The notes beneath the pieces are model-generated. The model worked only from the letters and a program-made list of their open reading frames with translations, had not been told where the DNA came from and made no database searches. A DNA stretch of 64,000 nucleotides from Anaerolineaceae bacterium. Its GTDB lineage: Bacteria > Chloroflexota > Anaerolineae > Promineifilales > Promineifilaceae. This document shows, piece by piece, positions 32,715-42,057 of this stretch (positions are counted from its first letter, which is position 1; every line of letters starts with the position of its first letter). The stretch is from positions 53,573-117,572 of the forward strand of contig PABI01000135.1 in the NCBI GenBank assembly GCA_002699125.1. Direction: 5' to 3'. A program made the translations under genes and the position numbers.

Positions 32715-35132
32715 ATGCCTCACCCGGTACCAAACAGCTCACGGCCGTTGCGCAGCATTACGCCAACCATTGATATTTACATCAAGCTGGCGCAGTATCC
32801 TACGCTGGCCCACGACATTCGCGTGCGCATGAGAGAAGAGCTGTTCCAGCGGGGCATTATCAACGAGGAAAAGTTTAACGCCGAAATTAAAGCCAAAGCG
32901 CTGGAATCGCAGCGGCGCGAAGGCCTGTACGATCCATTTGGCCAGGAACAGGCCCACATCTGGCAAAAGCGCAAGGATCGCGTTCGCGATTTTCAAACGG
33001 ATGCATACTTTGCCAGCAATCTTAGCCTGGCCCTGCTCGATTCCATCATTGAAGACGTGCTCGACAGCCAGCCGGGGCACACCGATTCCATTGAGCTTAC
33101 CTTTAACCCGGAAATTGCTCCCTGGGAAATGTTGTTTCGCCAGGGCGAACTATACGAAGCCCTACCGCCCGATCAGCTGGAAAAGGTAAAGCATCATCTA
33201 CAAGAGATAAAAGTGGTGCTCATCAAGGGAATGATTAGCGATCAGCTCCGTTTTATTGCCGTGGCCAAGCACGTCTTGAGCATTGCGGATTTACGTGACA
33301 TCTACCGGCGGCGCATTGGCGGTGGCAAAATTGGCGGCAAGGCTGCCGGGATGATCCTGGCCTGGAAAATTTTGCAGCAGCAGCACACCGACGGCGGCCC
33401 GGACATCAGCGAATTTGTCGAGATTCCAGACTCTTACTTTCTGGGCAGCGAGGTCATTTATGATTTCCGGCTGATGAATAATCTGGACAGTTACATGAAC
33501 CAGAAATATCGGCCGTTGGAAGAGATTCGCCGGGATCATCCGCAAATTGAGGCAGAACATTTGGCCGGGCGATTTCCGCAGCCCATTGAGGCCGATCTGC
33601 GTCACGTCTTGAAGCAGTTTGGGGATGATCCCATTATTGTGCGCTCATCCAGCCTGCTGGAAGACAATTTTGGCTTCTCGTTTGCCGGTAAATACAGCAG
33701 CTACTTTTGCCCCAACCAGGGAAGTGAAGAGGAAAATCTACAAGACTTACTGGATGCCATTCGGCGCGTTTATGCCAGCACCATTAACCCGGATGCTATT
33801 TTATACCGGCAGCATCATGGCCTGATTGATTATGATGAGCGGATGGGCGTGTTATTGCAACGAGTGCGGGGAAAGCAATACGGCCGTTACTTCTTGCCAA
33901 CCATCGCCGGCGTGGGCTTTAGCCGCAATCCCTTCCGCTGGCACCCCAAAATTGAACGGGAAGCAGGCTTTTTACGCATCGTTTGGGGCATAGGCACCCG
34001 GGCCGTTGATCGTGTCGATAACGATTACCCGCGCATGATCTCCCTCAGCCATCCGCAGCTGCGCCCGGAGGCCACCGCCGCTGCCCAACGGCAGTATGCG
34101 CAATGGCACGTCGATCTGGTAGACCTGGAAAAAAACGAGTTCATCACCCTGCCCGTCAATGATGTGTTGGGCCTGGATTATCCCGAACTGCGTTACATCG
34201 CTTCGCAAGACAAGGGAGATTATTTGCAGCGCATCCTCTCGGTGGGCGGCCTGGATGAAAATGACCGGTTCGTCCTGACGTTCGAGGCGCTGGTGCGCGA
34301 CCGCAAATTTGTGACGCTGATGCGCACCGCGCTGACCCGGCTGGAAAAAGGGTACAAGACCCCGGTCGATATCGAGTTTACGGTGGAGGTCTTGCCGGGA
34401 CGGCCGTATCCCGACTTCAAACTCCACCTGCTGCAATGCCGCCCCCTCAGCCAACGCAAAAATGAAGACCTGGTGGAGATCCCCACCGATGTGCCTAAAA
34501 AGCAGATCCTGTTTACCTCGCGCGGACTCATCCCCAACGGCCGTGCCGAGCAAATACGGTACATCATCTTTGTCAATCCCGAAAAATATCGGCAGATCCC
34601 CGACAACAGCACCAAGCTGGAGCTGGGCCGAGCCATTGGCCGGCTCAACAAGCGGTTGGAGGGCGAAAGTTTTATTTTGATTGGACCGGGCCGCTGGGGC
34701 AGCACTAATCTGGAGTTAGGCGTGCGTGTCACCTATGCCGACATTTACAACACCAAAGTGCTCATCGAGCTGGGCGTCGCTCAGGATGGCAAGCCGCCGG
34801 AGCTATCTTATGGCACCCACTTTTTTCAGGATTTGGTGGAATCGGGCATCTATTCGCTCCCCATTCCGCTGCATCTGGAAGGTGCCAGCTTCAACTGGCA
34901 CTTCTTCCGGCTGGCGCCCAACAGCTTAACCAAATTCCTGCCCGACGACGACAAACTTGCCCCGTATCTAAAAGTGATCGATTTACCCAAGATCGCCAAG
35001 GGGTATCGTTTAAATGTGCTGATGGATGGCACCAACAATGATGAGGCCATTGGCTTCCTGGTTAAAAATCAGCAAAGCGATCTCATCTCGGCCAAAGAAC
35101 AATCTTCGATGGGTTACCCTTTCACAAAGTAA
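32715..35132 (+). CDS. PEP/pyruvate-binding domain protein (PPDK_N-like)
   Basis: 805 aa. The ATP-grasp-like domain of PEP synthase and pyruvate phosphate dikinase is visible from about residue 195: GGKIGGKAAGM, VRSSSLLEDNFGFSFAGKY and the GVGFSRNP loop. The central His domain and PEP-binding barrel of real PEP synthases are missing; the C-terminal third is lineage-specific. The N-terminal 190 residues are helical and charged. Such stand-alone proteins are common in Anaerolineae-like genomes without assigned function; a phosphotransfer role is inferred. Confidence 0.7.
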   Translation: MPHPVPNSSRPLRSITPTIDIYIKLAQYPTLAHDIRVRMREELFQRGIINEEKFNAEIKAKALESQRREGLYDPFGQEQAHIWQKRKDRVRDFQTDAYFASNLSLALLDSIIEDVLDSQPGHTDSIELTFNPEIAPWEMLFRQGELYEALPPDQLEKVKHHLQEIKVVLIKGMISDQLRFIAVAKHVLSIADLRDIYRRRIGGGKIGGKAAGMILAWKILQQQHTDGGPDISEFVEIPDSYFLGSEVIYDFRLMNNLDSYMNQKYRPLEEIRRDHPQIEAEHLAGRFPQPIEADLRHVLKQFGDDPIIVRSSSLLEDNFGFSFAGKYSSYFCPNQGSEEENLQDLLDAIRRVYASTINPDAILYRQHHGLIDYDERMGVLLQRVRGKQYGRYFLPTIAGVGFSRNPFRWHPKIEREAGFLRIVWGIGTRAVDRVDNDYPRMISLSHPQLRPEATAAAQRQYAQWHVDLVDLEKNEFITLPVNDVLGLDYPELRYIASQDKGDYLQRILSVGGLDENDRFVLTFEALVRDRKFVTLMRTALTRLEKGYKTPVDIEFTVEVLPGRPYPDFKLHLLQCRPLSQRKNEDLVEIPTDVPKKQILFTSRGLIPNGRAEQIRYIIFVNPEKYRQIPDNSTKLELGRAIGRLNKRLEGESFILIGPGRWGSTNLELGVRVTYADIYNTKVLIELGVAQDGKPPELSYGTHFFQDLVESGIYSLPIPLHLEGASFNWHFFRLAPNSLTKFLPDDDKLAPYLKVIDLPKIAKGYRLNVLMDGTNNDEAIGFLVKNQQSDLISAKEQSSMGYPFTK

Positions 35133-35136
35133 AAGG

Positions 35137-36987
35137 TTACGAGGCAACCTTTTCTTGCTCTGCACCATTGCCGTTGAAGATCGATTGTAGTTCCGGCTCG
35201 GCCACCAGGCTGATTAACGTATCACCCGCCTTGGGCACCACCTCACCGTCGGCCGCGAAGATTTCTAAGCGGCCGTTTTTACTGATGAGAAAGAGAGAAA
35301 CGGCCGTTCCCGGATATTTCGCCAGAAAATCTTGATAGGTAAATTCCTGGGTAAGCGACGTTGATTTCAGCTGCGCGCCCTCGTCAAACAGGGCATCCAG
35401 TTGGGCAAAGGTAAGCGCCGGTTGGAACAAAATACGGCCGTGCAGATGACGCGGCACGCGCTGCTCAGCACTCTGGTCCACGGCATCCCCAGCTTGAAGC
35501 TGAAACGCCTCTGACCGGCCCAACTCTTCCCCAAAATGAAGCACCGCCAGCGCATTGGCCTCATCATTAGACGTCATCGCCAAAAAACGGCCGATCCCCG
35601 ACAAATCAATCGATTCCATAACCGACTCATCCAACATCTTCCCGTAATACGAGGTTAAACCAGCCATGCGCGCCGCCGAATGATTCCGATAATTGGAATC
35701 AGCCAGGGCCACCCGAACGTCGTGGGCTTGCAGCAGCTGCGCCAGCTCGCGCACCAGAGAATGTGCCCCCATGAAAAGCACCCCCTGCGGCTCATCCTCG
35801 GCAATGCCCAACCACCGTGCCAGAGGCGAAGCGGTAAGGCCGTAAATAACAACAGTAGACAAAATGACCAGGAACGTAAGCGAGACCAGGGCCTCAGCCC
35901 CGGCAAAACCTGCTTCTTCCAGGCGCAGAGCAAACAGCGAGGAAACGGCCGCTGCCACGATGCCCCGCGGCGCCATCCAGGAAAGGAATGTTTTTTCCTT
36001 CACCGACAAATCGGCGCGCAAAGTGGAAATGAAAACGGCCGCAGGCCGCACCAACAGCACCAAAAACGTGATGAACAATGCCCCGCGCCACCACACAATC
36101 TGCGCAAAATCGGCCCAGGAAAGACGCGCCGCCAACACAATAAACAGTCCGGCAATCAGCAAATCGCGTACGTTCTTCTTAAACTCTTCGATCTGCTTGA
36201 TGGGCACCTGCTTCTGGTTGGCCAGAGCAAACCCCATCACGGTTACAGCCAGCAGGCCAGATTCGGGATGCAACAAATCACTCAACACAAAGGCCAGCGT
36301 CACAAACATGAGCGATACGCCATTGTGCAGTTGGTCCGGCACCCAATAGCGCGACAGCACCAGCCACATCGCCCCCGCCGCCAACAGCCCAACCACTACG
36401 CCTACCAGGGCCGTAATCAACACCCCTTGGGCAATAATCATCGGTGCCTGCTGCAGCTGTTCAGACAGGATCGCTTCAAAAACCAGCACGGCCAGCACCG
36501 CGCCAATGGGATCGATCAGGATGCCTTCCCACTTGAGAATAGCATTTGTCTTGCCCGCGGGCCGAATTTGGCGCAGCAGCGGACCAATGACCGTGGGGCC
36601 GGTCACCACCAGAACGGCCGAAAGCAAAATGGCAATAGGCCAGGTAAGCTGGAGCAAAAAACGGGCCGCCAACGCGCCCAACACCCAGGTTACGGCCACG
36701 CCGATGCTGGTCAGGCTAAACACCACAGCTCCCACCTCACGCAGCTCTTTGACGCGCAGACTCAAGCCACCTTCATACAAAATGTAGCCCACCGCCAACG
36801 AAACCAGAGGGAACAACAGATCACCCAGCACCTCTTCCGGCGAGAGCAGTCCCGTCATCGGTCCGGCTACCAAACCAATCATCAACAATAATAAAATCGA
36901 AGGTAGTCGCAGCCGCCAGGCCAGCCATTGGGCCAAAACACCCAATATCACAACGGCCGCAACCCCAATCAACAAATGTTCGTGCAC
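35137..36987 (-). CDS. CPA-family Na+/H+ or K+/H+ antiporter with TrkA-like domain
   Basis: 616 aa. About 12 TM helices in the first 390 residues carry the NhaP-type fold (GLVAGPMTGLL, GPTVIGPLLRQIRP, SWMAPRGIVAAAV). A cytoplasmic Rossmann-like TrkA_N-type domain (about 400-500; GVLFMGAHSLVREL) and a TrkA_C-like domain (about 530-600) follow, which would gate transport by nucleotide binding. GTG start with AAAGGAG upstream. The nucleotide-binding glycine pattern is weaker than in typical TrkA (GAHSL), so ligand binding may differ. Stands alone. Confidence 0.85.
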   Translation of the reverse strand: MHEHLLIGVAAVVILGVLAQWLAWRLRLPSILLLLMIGLVAGPMTGLLSPEEVLGDLLFPLVSLAVGYILYEGGLSLRVKELREVGAVVFSLTSIGVAVTWVLGALAARFLLQLTWPIAILLSAVLVVTGPTVIGPLLRQIRPAGKTNAILKWEGILIDPIGAVLAVLVFEAILSEQLQQAPMIIAQGVLITALVGVVVGLLAAGAMWLVLSRYWVPDQLHNGVSLMFVTLAFVLSDLLHPESGLLAVTVMGFALANQKQVPIKQIEEFKKNVRDLLIAGLFIVLAARLSWADFAQIVWWRGALFITFLVLLVRPAAVFISTLRADLSVKEKTFLSWMAPRGIVAAAVSSLFALRLEEAGFAGAEALVSLTFLVILSTVVIYGLTASPLARWLGIAEDEPQGVLFMGAHSLVRELAQLLQAHDVRVALADSNYRNHSAARMAGLTSYYGKMLDESVMESIDLSGIGRFLAMTSNDEANALAVLHFGEELGRSEAFQLQAGDAVDQSAEQRVPRHLHGRILFQPALTFAQLDALFDEGAQLKSTSLTQEFTYQDFLAKYPGTAVSLFLISKNGRLEIFAADGEVVPKAGDTLISLVAEPELQSIFNGNGAEQEKVAS

Positions 36988-37005
36988 AACAAACTCCTTT
37001 CTAAA

Positions 37006-37066
37006 AGGACTGGCAGTCCTAAATATAAAGTTTCATGGTCAAACAAAACCAAGGACTGCCAGTCCT
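37006..37066. repeat. Pair of palindromes AGGACTG-S-CAGTCCT
   Basis: AGGACTGGCAGTCCT (37006-37020) and AGGACTGCCAGTCCT (37052-37066) are odd-centred palindromes and exact reverse complements of each other, 31 bp apart, directly upstream of the antiporter. They form a mobile-looking inverted-repeat unit or regulator sites. The rest of the 174-bp gap shows nothing else. Confidence 0.7.
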
Positions 37067-37161
37067 GCCCTCACATACAAACGACGCAGCGCCCGGATTT
37101 TTGGTCCTACGCCACGTCGCCAATATAGTTCGACTTTTGATCGGATTCTAAGCTAAATGCT

Positions 37162-38070
37162 TCAGGCAGGGGCCGCCATTTGGGTGACGTCCATTGCTTT
37201 CATCACGGTACGGCTGGTTGCCGCTTCCTCTTTATCATCCGTTGTTACAATAAGTAATGCCCCACCCTGCCGCACGGCGTCCAGATAAAAGGGGGCATCT
37301 GCTTCATCAATGCCCAGCCGTGTCAGGCGAGATTTAGCCCTTTGCCTTTCGGTTTCGGCCGGGGGCATGGGCTGCGGTGTTACGCCCAAGGGTGTTGGCG
37401 CATACAAGTAAGGGAAACGGCCGTCTTGCCCGCCCGCCTCTTTCATATTCATTGCATCAATTAAATAAATTTCGTCTCGTTCAATTCCCTCATCCAGGAG
37501 ATGTTTCATCGCCTCACCGGCCTCTTCAGAATCAGGGAATAGACCAATCACTGGCATAGAAATGGCCGTGTTTTGTGACTGGCCCAAAATGGTGCTTTGG
37601 GTGCGGGTCGCTTTGGCCTCATGCATGATGCGCCACGCCTCCGCCGCCCGTTCCCCGTGCGCTTCCACCAAAACGATAACGCCGTCATTGGCCAAAGTGT
37701 CGGTGTAAAACTGGGCATCTTCACCCATCAGTCCCAGCTTAATCACCAGGCCCAGCAGCGTGCCGTAAACTGCCCCGGTGGCTGCACCACCCAGCGTCGT
37801 GGCCACCAATCCGCTGGCCAGAATCGGCCCAAAAATTGGTACGGTGATAGCTGTAGCTCCAATGAGCAAGCCAAACAGCCCGCCAACGGCCGTTCCGGCC
37901 AAAGCTCCCATGCCAGCGCCCATCAACGCCTCATCCGCCTCTTCTGGCTGCACCAGATCGTTGCGCATGAGTACGCCAATTTTGCCGCTGCTGAATCCGG
38001 CTTCTTGCAAATTGGTGACGGCCGTTTCGGCATGGCCTATTTCGGCAAAAGCACTCATGACGACGTGCAT
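37162..38070 (-). CDS. YflT-like general stress protein with glycine-zipper region
   Basis: 302 aa. The N-terminal half has the stress-protein YflT pattern (AETAVTNLQEAGFSSGKIGVL) joined to a Gly/Ala-rich hydrophobic stretch (about 50-112) that could insert in or associate with the membrane. A second similar alpha/beta domain appears at about 170-300 (VIGLFPDSEEAGEAMKHLL), so the protein is a tandem repeat. AGGAG precedes the ATG. It lies downstream of no partner; regulation is unknown. Confidence 0.65.
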   Translation of the reverse strand: MHVVMSAFAEIGHAETAVTNLQEAGFSSGKIGVLMRNDLVQPEEADEALMGAGMGALAGTAVGGLFGLLIGATAITVPIFGPILASGLVATTLGGAATGAVYGTLLGLVIKLGLMGEDAQFYTDTLANDGVIVLVEAHGERAAEAWRIMHEAKATRTQSTILGQSQNTAISMPVIGLFPDSEEAGEAMKHLLDEGIERDEIYLIDAMNMKEAGGQDGRFPYLYAPTPLGVTPQPMPPAETERQRAKSRLTRLGIDEADAPFYLDAVRQGGALLIVTTDDKEEAATSRTVMKAMDVTQMAAPA

Positions 38071-38088
38071 AAAATTCTCCTAAGAAAC

Positions 38089-38192
38089 TGGGACGCTGAT
38101 AACATTGTTCGCCAAGCGGTCGCTCAACGACATCTACCTGATTTTGTATGCTTCCCGTTTTTAATCAGGGCCATCAGGATAATCAGCGTTCT
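38089..38192. repeat. GGACGCTGAT repeat family, copy 2
   Basis: GGGACGCTGATAAC at the left edge and AATCAGCGTTCT at the right edge form inverted ends, with internal CTGATT and ATCAGG units. It occupies the gap between the stress-protein gene and the NarL-type gene. Related copies lie at 12745 and 54172. Confidence 0.65.
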
Positions 38193-38324
38193 ATTTCTTG
38201 ATCATGATGCGTAACGCATCCTTCGCGGTGAACTGAAATTTTGCCTTAAGTATGGGAAAAATCGCCTTAACCGGAATGGGTCAGGATAGAGAGATGGGGT
38301 ATAGACGGGGATAGAGGTTGGACG

Positions 38325-39014
38325 TTATGTGTCGGAAACGGCCGTTTCCGGGCCATCTTCTGCCTCATCTTCTAAAAATGGCAGAAAAGCGGCCGCTTCT
38401 TCACGGTTGGCCACGTCCAGCTTTTTGAGGATATTGTGTACGTGTGTTTTGACGGTGCCCACCTCGACCACCAGCTGCTCAGCAATTTCCTGGTTGGTCA
38501 TCCCCTCGCCGATGAGGTTAAGCACGTCCCGCTCGCGTGGTGTCAGCTCTTCCACGGCCAGCGGGTCCAGCGCCTGCTGCGAGGAAACGCGGGCCAGCTC
38601 TGCCAGCTGATTAATCAGCTTGGCAGCGATATCTGGCGATATGAGCGCCTTTTCATTGTGCGCCGCCCAGATATTTTCCAGCAGCCGCTCCGTGGTCACA
38701 TCTTGCAGCACGTAACCGGCCGCCCCGGCCATCACGTATTGCAAAATCATATTCTCCGAATCGGGCATGCCGATGGCCATGACTTTTACGGTGGGGTCCA
38801 GCTTGACCATCTCGCGGGTGAGGGTGAGCGCGCCCTGGTTGGGCAGCGTGGCGGCGACCAGCATCATGTTGCAGTTGCTGCGCTCCACCTTGCCCAGCGC
38901 TTCCTCAACCGAGGTGGCCAGGCCCACTACGTAAATCCCCTCCTCTTCGGTTAGTACAGAAGCAATCAGGCTGGCAATTAAACGGGTTTGGTGAACAACA
39001 ATAATTCGAATCAT
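38325..39014 (-). CDS. NarL/LuxR-type regulator with a degenerate receiver
   Basis: 229 aa. A receiver-fold domain (about 1-120) is joined to a C-terminal LuxR HTH (about 150-212; LTPRERDVLNLIGEGMTNQEIAEQ). In the receiver the acidic pair is replaced (VVHQTR for the usual VVDDHP), the phospho-Asp position reads LVAATLP instead of LMDLRMP, and the conserved Lys is Gln (YVLQD). Phosphorylation is therefore unlikely, and it is a pseudo-receiver regulated in another way. No kinase is adjacent. It could be a partner of the V4R kinase at 57.9 kb only if the signal is not phosphate. Confidence 0.85.
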   Translation of the reverse strand: MIRIIVVHQTRLIASLIASVLTEEEGIYVVGLATSVEEALGKVERSNCNMMLVAATLPNQGALTLTREMVKLDPTVKVMAIGMPDSENMILQYVMAGAAGYVLQDVTTERLLENIWAAHNEKALISPDIAAKLINQLAELARVSSQQALDPLAVEELTPRERDVLNLIGEGMTNQEIAEQLVVEVGTVKTHVHNILKKLDVANREEAAAFLPFLEDEAEDGPETAVSDT

Positions 39015-39083
39015 GGGCTTTTCTACTAAAAATTATAGCCCTATCCGAAAGCACAGGCTACTGCAAATAACTAACGACCCTCT

Positions 39084-39186
39084 CTTGTCATTTCGAGGTC
39101 CTCCGAGAAATCCCTCTAAACTTGGCCAAGTATGTACCCTACCATGCGCAAGGGATTTCTCGCCAAAAGCGGCTCGAAATGACAAG
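39084..39186. repeat. 103-bp element with perfect 14-bp terminal inverted repeats
   Basis: CTTGTCATTTCGAG (39084-39097) and CTCGAAATGACAAG (39173-39186) are perfect inverted ends. A nested second pair, GAGAAATCCCT (39105-39115) with AGGGATTTCTC (39151-39161), lies inside. The element sits in the divergent-looking gap beside the NarL-type gene. Non-coding, MITE-like. Confidence 0.75.
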
Positions 39187-39214
39187 CAGAGGTGCTTCGC
39201 GGTCGTTGAGGCGA

Positions 39215-41893
39215 CTATTTTTCGGTGGAGGCTTCGTCTAGAAGTTGGTTGAGCAGGGCACGTTCTTCGGCTTCGCTGGTGACTTCGCCGTCCAGGCGGG
39301 CGGCGAGCAGTTTATCCAGCAGGATGCCGTACTGCGGCCCGGATTTCAGCCCCATTTCGCGCAGATCGTGGCCGGTAACAGCCGTTTTCACCCCGCGCCA
39401 CTCCTGCAAATACCGCTCAATGAGCTGTGCCGCCGGGCAGCCTTCCAGCAAAATGCGCCCCACCAGCAGCACCCGCACGGGAAACGGCCGCATCAACTTC
39501 ACCACCTCGCTTGGCTTGAGATTGGCGGACAATGTAACCCATTCGCGGCGCAAACGGCCGCAGGATAGCACGTCGGTCTTGGTCGCTTTGCGCACGCGCA
39601 GCCGCTTCATCGCGCCGCGCTGATCCACCTGGGGCAGCGCCGCCAACCAGAGGGCAAAGTAGGTAAACAGCGGCGTTTCGTCTGCCAGCCAATCGACCCA
39701 GGGTGGTTCCTGCCAAAATTGAGGCACGCGCTGGAAGAAGACGGCCGTTTCCGGCAGCCAGACCAAGCCTTCATAAATATGATTCAGCACGTCCAGTTCA
39801 GCCAGGCGAGACAGTGCGGCCGTGGGATCGCTTTCTTGCAGCGTCAGCTCAATCTCGTGGCGAATGCGCGCCCCGGAAACCCGGTCCAGCAGCGGCAGAG
39901 CATCTTCGATCAGTTCCAATGTGCGCGGCTCAATGTGGAAGTTGAGCCGCTGCTCCAGCCGCACGGCGCGCAAAATGCGCGTGGGGTCATCGACAAAGCT
40001 CAGGCTGTGAAGCACGCGAATGACGCCCTCTTCCAAATCTTGCTGCCCGCCGTAAAAGTCGAGCAGCTGGCCCAAAAAGGCACCGTCCAACCGCACCGCC
40101 AGCGTGTTGATGGCAAAATCGCGCCGGTGCAAATCCAGCTTGATTGAGCCATGCGCCACCTCCGGCAGCGCCGTTGGCTCCGTGTAAAATTCGGTGCGGG
40201 CAGTGACGAAGTCAATCGTACCTTCGACAAGCTCAGGCACCGTTTCGGCAGGTTCAGACCATTCCTGTTTGGCAACCTCTTTGCTGCGCTGCAAAACGGC
40301 CGTCCACACAGCTTCATCCAGCAGCCATTTGGCCGTGCCAAACCGCTTGTGGCTGCGAATCTCGCCGCCGAAGCGTTGCGCCAGCATCTTGCCCAGCTTG
40401 ATCGCATCTCCTTCGACCACCATATCCAAATCAGTGGGCGATTTGCCCAGCAGCAAGTCACGCACCAGGCCGCCAACAAAGTAGAGCGGCAAATCCAGTT
40501 CATCGGCCGTTTCGCTGATGGCCAGAACCATTTGCCACAGGACGGGCGGCAGTATTTCCAACATGCGCCGGCGCATGTTGATTTCATCTTTTTTGCTGGG
40601 CGGCTGGAACAGGTAGTTAAGCAAATCGGTGCGGGTCACCACGCCGATAGGCCGGGTGGCCCCGTCGGCCTGAGCTTCCTCCGTCAAGACAGGAATCTGG
40701 CCCCAGTTTTCATTGAGCATTTTTTGCTGCACGGTGTCGATGGCGTCAGACGGCCGTACCGTCACCGATCCCTTTTTCATGATGCGCGCCACGGGCACGT
40801 CGGCCATCTCGTGGCTCATCGCCCGGTCCACGGCGCGACGGGTAAGCAGCCCCACCAGCTCGCCTTCCGGCTCCGTCACCACCGGGTAGCCTTCATAACC
40901 AAAACGCTGCATGAGAACGGCCGCTTCGCGCACCAGCATCTCCGGCGGCACCGTCTGCACGCCGTGAGACATTAAATCGGTCACCCGCACCAGCGGCTCA
41001 ATGGCTTGGGAGAGCGCGGCCACCACTTCCGGCTGCACTTCGTCTAGCGGCCGGTCCTTGATACGGGCTGCTGCCGCCCGGCTGTGCCCGCCGCCGCCAA
41101 AGGTGCGGGCCACAGCCGCCACGTCTACCGCCTGGTTTGTGCTGCGGGCCACCAACTGCACGTCAGAGTCCAGCTGCACCAACACAATCAACCCAGCAGG
41201 CTGGAGCGATTCGCGCAGGCGGTGGGCAATCGAGGCAATTTCATCCGTAAAATTTTCCGGGGCAATCGCACCGGCAACAACCACCGACTGCCCTTGCACC
41301 TCGTGCCAGGTGACGGCGGCGTGCAGCGCGTCGTACAGCGCCTGCTGCTCCGCCGAGAGGGGAATGTTGAGAAAGCGGCGCACCACGGCCAGAATCGCGC
41401 CTTCCTCAAGCAGCCAGGCGGCGGCGGCCACGTCACGCGGTGTGGTCGTGTCGTAGGTGAGCGAGCCCGTATCTTCGTAGATGCCCAGCAGCAGCAGGGT
41501 GGCTTCCTCCGGCGACAGAGCCACGCCCTGCGCCTGGAGTCGCTCGACGAGCAGTGTTGTCGTTGCCCCCACCGGCTCCACCTGGGCGGTCCATTCTTCC
41601 GGCGGGGTTTGCTCCGTGTGGTGGTCAATGACATGCACAGCCGGTTTGGCCACCATGCCGCGCACGCTGTTGAGCGCCTGGGTATCCACCAGCAGCACTT
41701 CGTTTATGCGACGTTTGCGCCAGTCGGACGGCCGTACAAAGCGAAAGGCGTCCCAGTATAGCGTCAGAAACTGCTCCACGTTGCGGTTGAGGCGGCGCGA
41801 GAGCAGCATCGTGCCATCGGGCGTCAGCTTACTGGCGGCCAGCTGGCTGGCCACCGCGTCAAAGTCGGCGTTTTCATGGGAGAGGATAAGGCG
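39215..41893 (-). CDS. DHH-CBS-poly(A) polymerase/CCA-type nucleotidyltransferase fusion
   Basis: 892 aa. N-terminal DHH/DHHA1 phosphoesterase region (about 1-310; LILSHENADFDAV, VIDHHTE, GGGGHSRAAA), two CBS domains (about 315-435), then a class II nucleotidyltransferase head (GGLVRDLLLG near 471, then SPTDLDMVVEG) and tRNA-binding helices. Such fusions, found in Aquifex, Deinococcus and Geobacter relatives, add A or CCA to tRNA 3' ends. I start at the Met of MRLILSHEN. A repeat-derived segment reading Pro-Glu-Leu-Val-Glu-Gly (coordinates near 40220-40238) is inserted in frame in the head domain. The 5' end is partly duplicated at 43951-44022. Confidence 0.85.
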   Translation of the reverse strand, partial: RLILSHENADFDAVASQLAASKLTPDGTMLLSRRLNRNVEQFLTLYWDAFRFVRPSDWRKRRINEVLLVDTQALNSVRGMVAKPAVHVIDHHTEQTPPEEWTAQVEPVGATTTLLVERLQAQGVALSPEEATLLLLGIYEDTGSLTYDTTTPRDVAAAAWLLEEGAILAVVRRFLNIPLSAEQQALYDALHAAVTWHEVQGQSVVVAGAIAPENFTDEIASIAHRLRESLQPAGLIVLVQLDSDVQLVARSTNQAVDVAAVARTFGGGGHSRAAAARIKDRPLDEVQPEVVAALSQAIEPLVRVTDLMSHGVQTVPPEMLVREAAVLMQRFGYEGYPVVTEPEGELVGLLTRRAVDRAMSHEMADVPVARIMKKGSVTVRPSDAIDTVQQKMLNENWGQIPVLTEEAQADGATRPIGVVTRTDLLNYLFQPPSKKDEINMRRRMLEILPPVLWQMVLAISETADELDLPLYFVGGLVRDLLLGKSPTDLDMVVEGDAIKLGKMLAQRFGGEIRSHKRFGTAKWLLDEAVWTAVLQRSKEVAKQEWSEPAETVPELVEGTIDFVTARTEFYTEPTALPEVAHGSIKLDLHRRDFAINTLAVRLDGAFLGQLLDFYGGQQDLEEGVIRVLHSLSFVDDPTRILRAVRLEQRLNFHIEPRTLELIEDALPLLDRVSGARIRHEIELTLQESDPTAALSRLAELDVLNHIYEGLVWLPETAVFFQRVPQFWQEPPWVDWLADETPLFTYFALWLAALPQVDQRGAMKRLRVRKATKTDVLSCGRLRREWVTLSANLKPSEVVKLMRPFPVRVLLVGRILLEGCPAAQLIERYLQEWRGVKTAVTGHDLREMGLKSGPQYGILLDKLLAARLDGEVTSEAEERALLNQLLDEASTEK

Positions 41894-41935
41894 CATGGGG
41901 GTATTGTAGTGAGGGGGTGACAAGGTGACAAGGTG
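41864..41935. repeat. 72-bp duplication, copy A (5' end of the nucleotidyltransferase gene)
   Basis: Covers the first codons and upstream region of the fusion gene, ending in GTGACAAGGTGACAAGGTG. It matches 43951-44022 with six mismatches over 72 bp and the same orientation. Confidence 0.85.
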
Positions 41936-42002
41936 GCCGTCTCCGGTTTGAGAAGTGCTTCTGGCAAAACCTTCTCAGGGAAATTTAAATGCGGCAACCG
42001 AT

Positions 42003-42032
42003 TGTAGGGAAAAGGCATGCCTTTTCCCTACA
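42003..42032. repeat. Perfect 30-bp palindrome
   Basis: TGTAGGGAAAAGGCA and its exact complement TGCCTTTTCCCTACA abut without a loop. It could form a cruciform or serve as a bidirectional terminator. The surrounding 288-bp gap otherwise holds only part of the 72-bp duplication and a short coding-like fragment. Confidence 0.85.
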
Positions 42033-42057
42033 GTATTTCAACCCCATTGAGGGAATT

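Noticed and set aside
35680..36891. 403-aa plus-strand frame opposite the antiporter
   Set aside because: Gln/His/Arg-rich translation typical of the complement of a membrane-protein gene; the antiporter on the minus strand has coherent TM helices and motifs.
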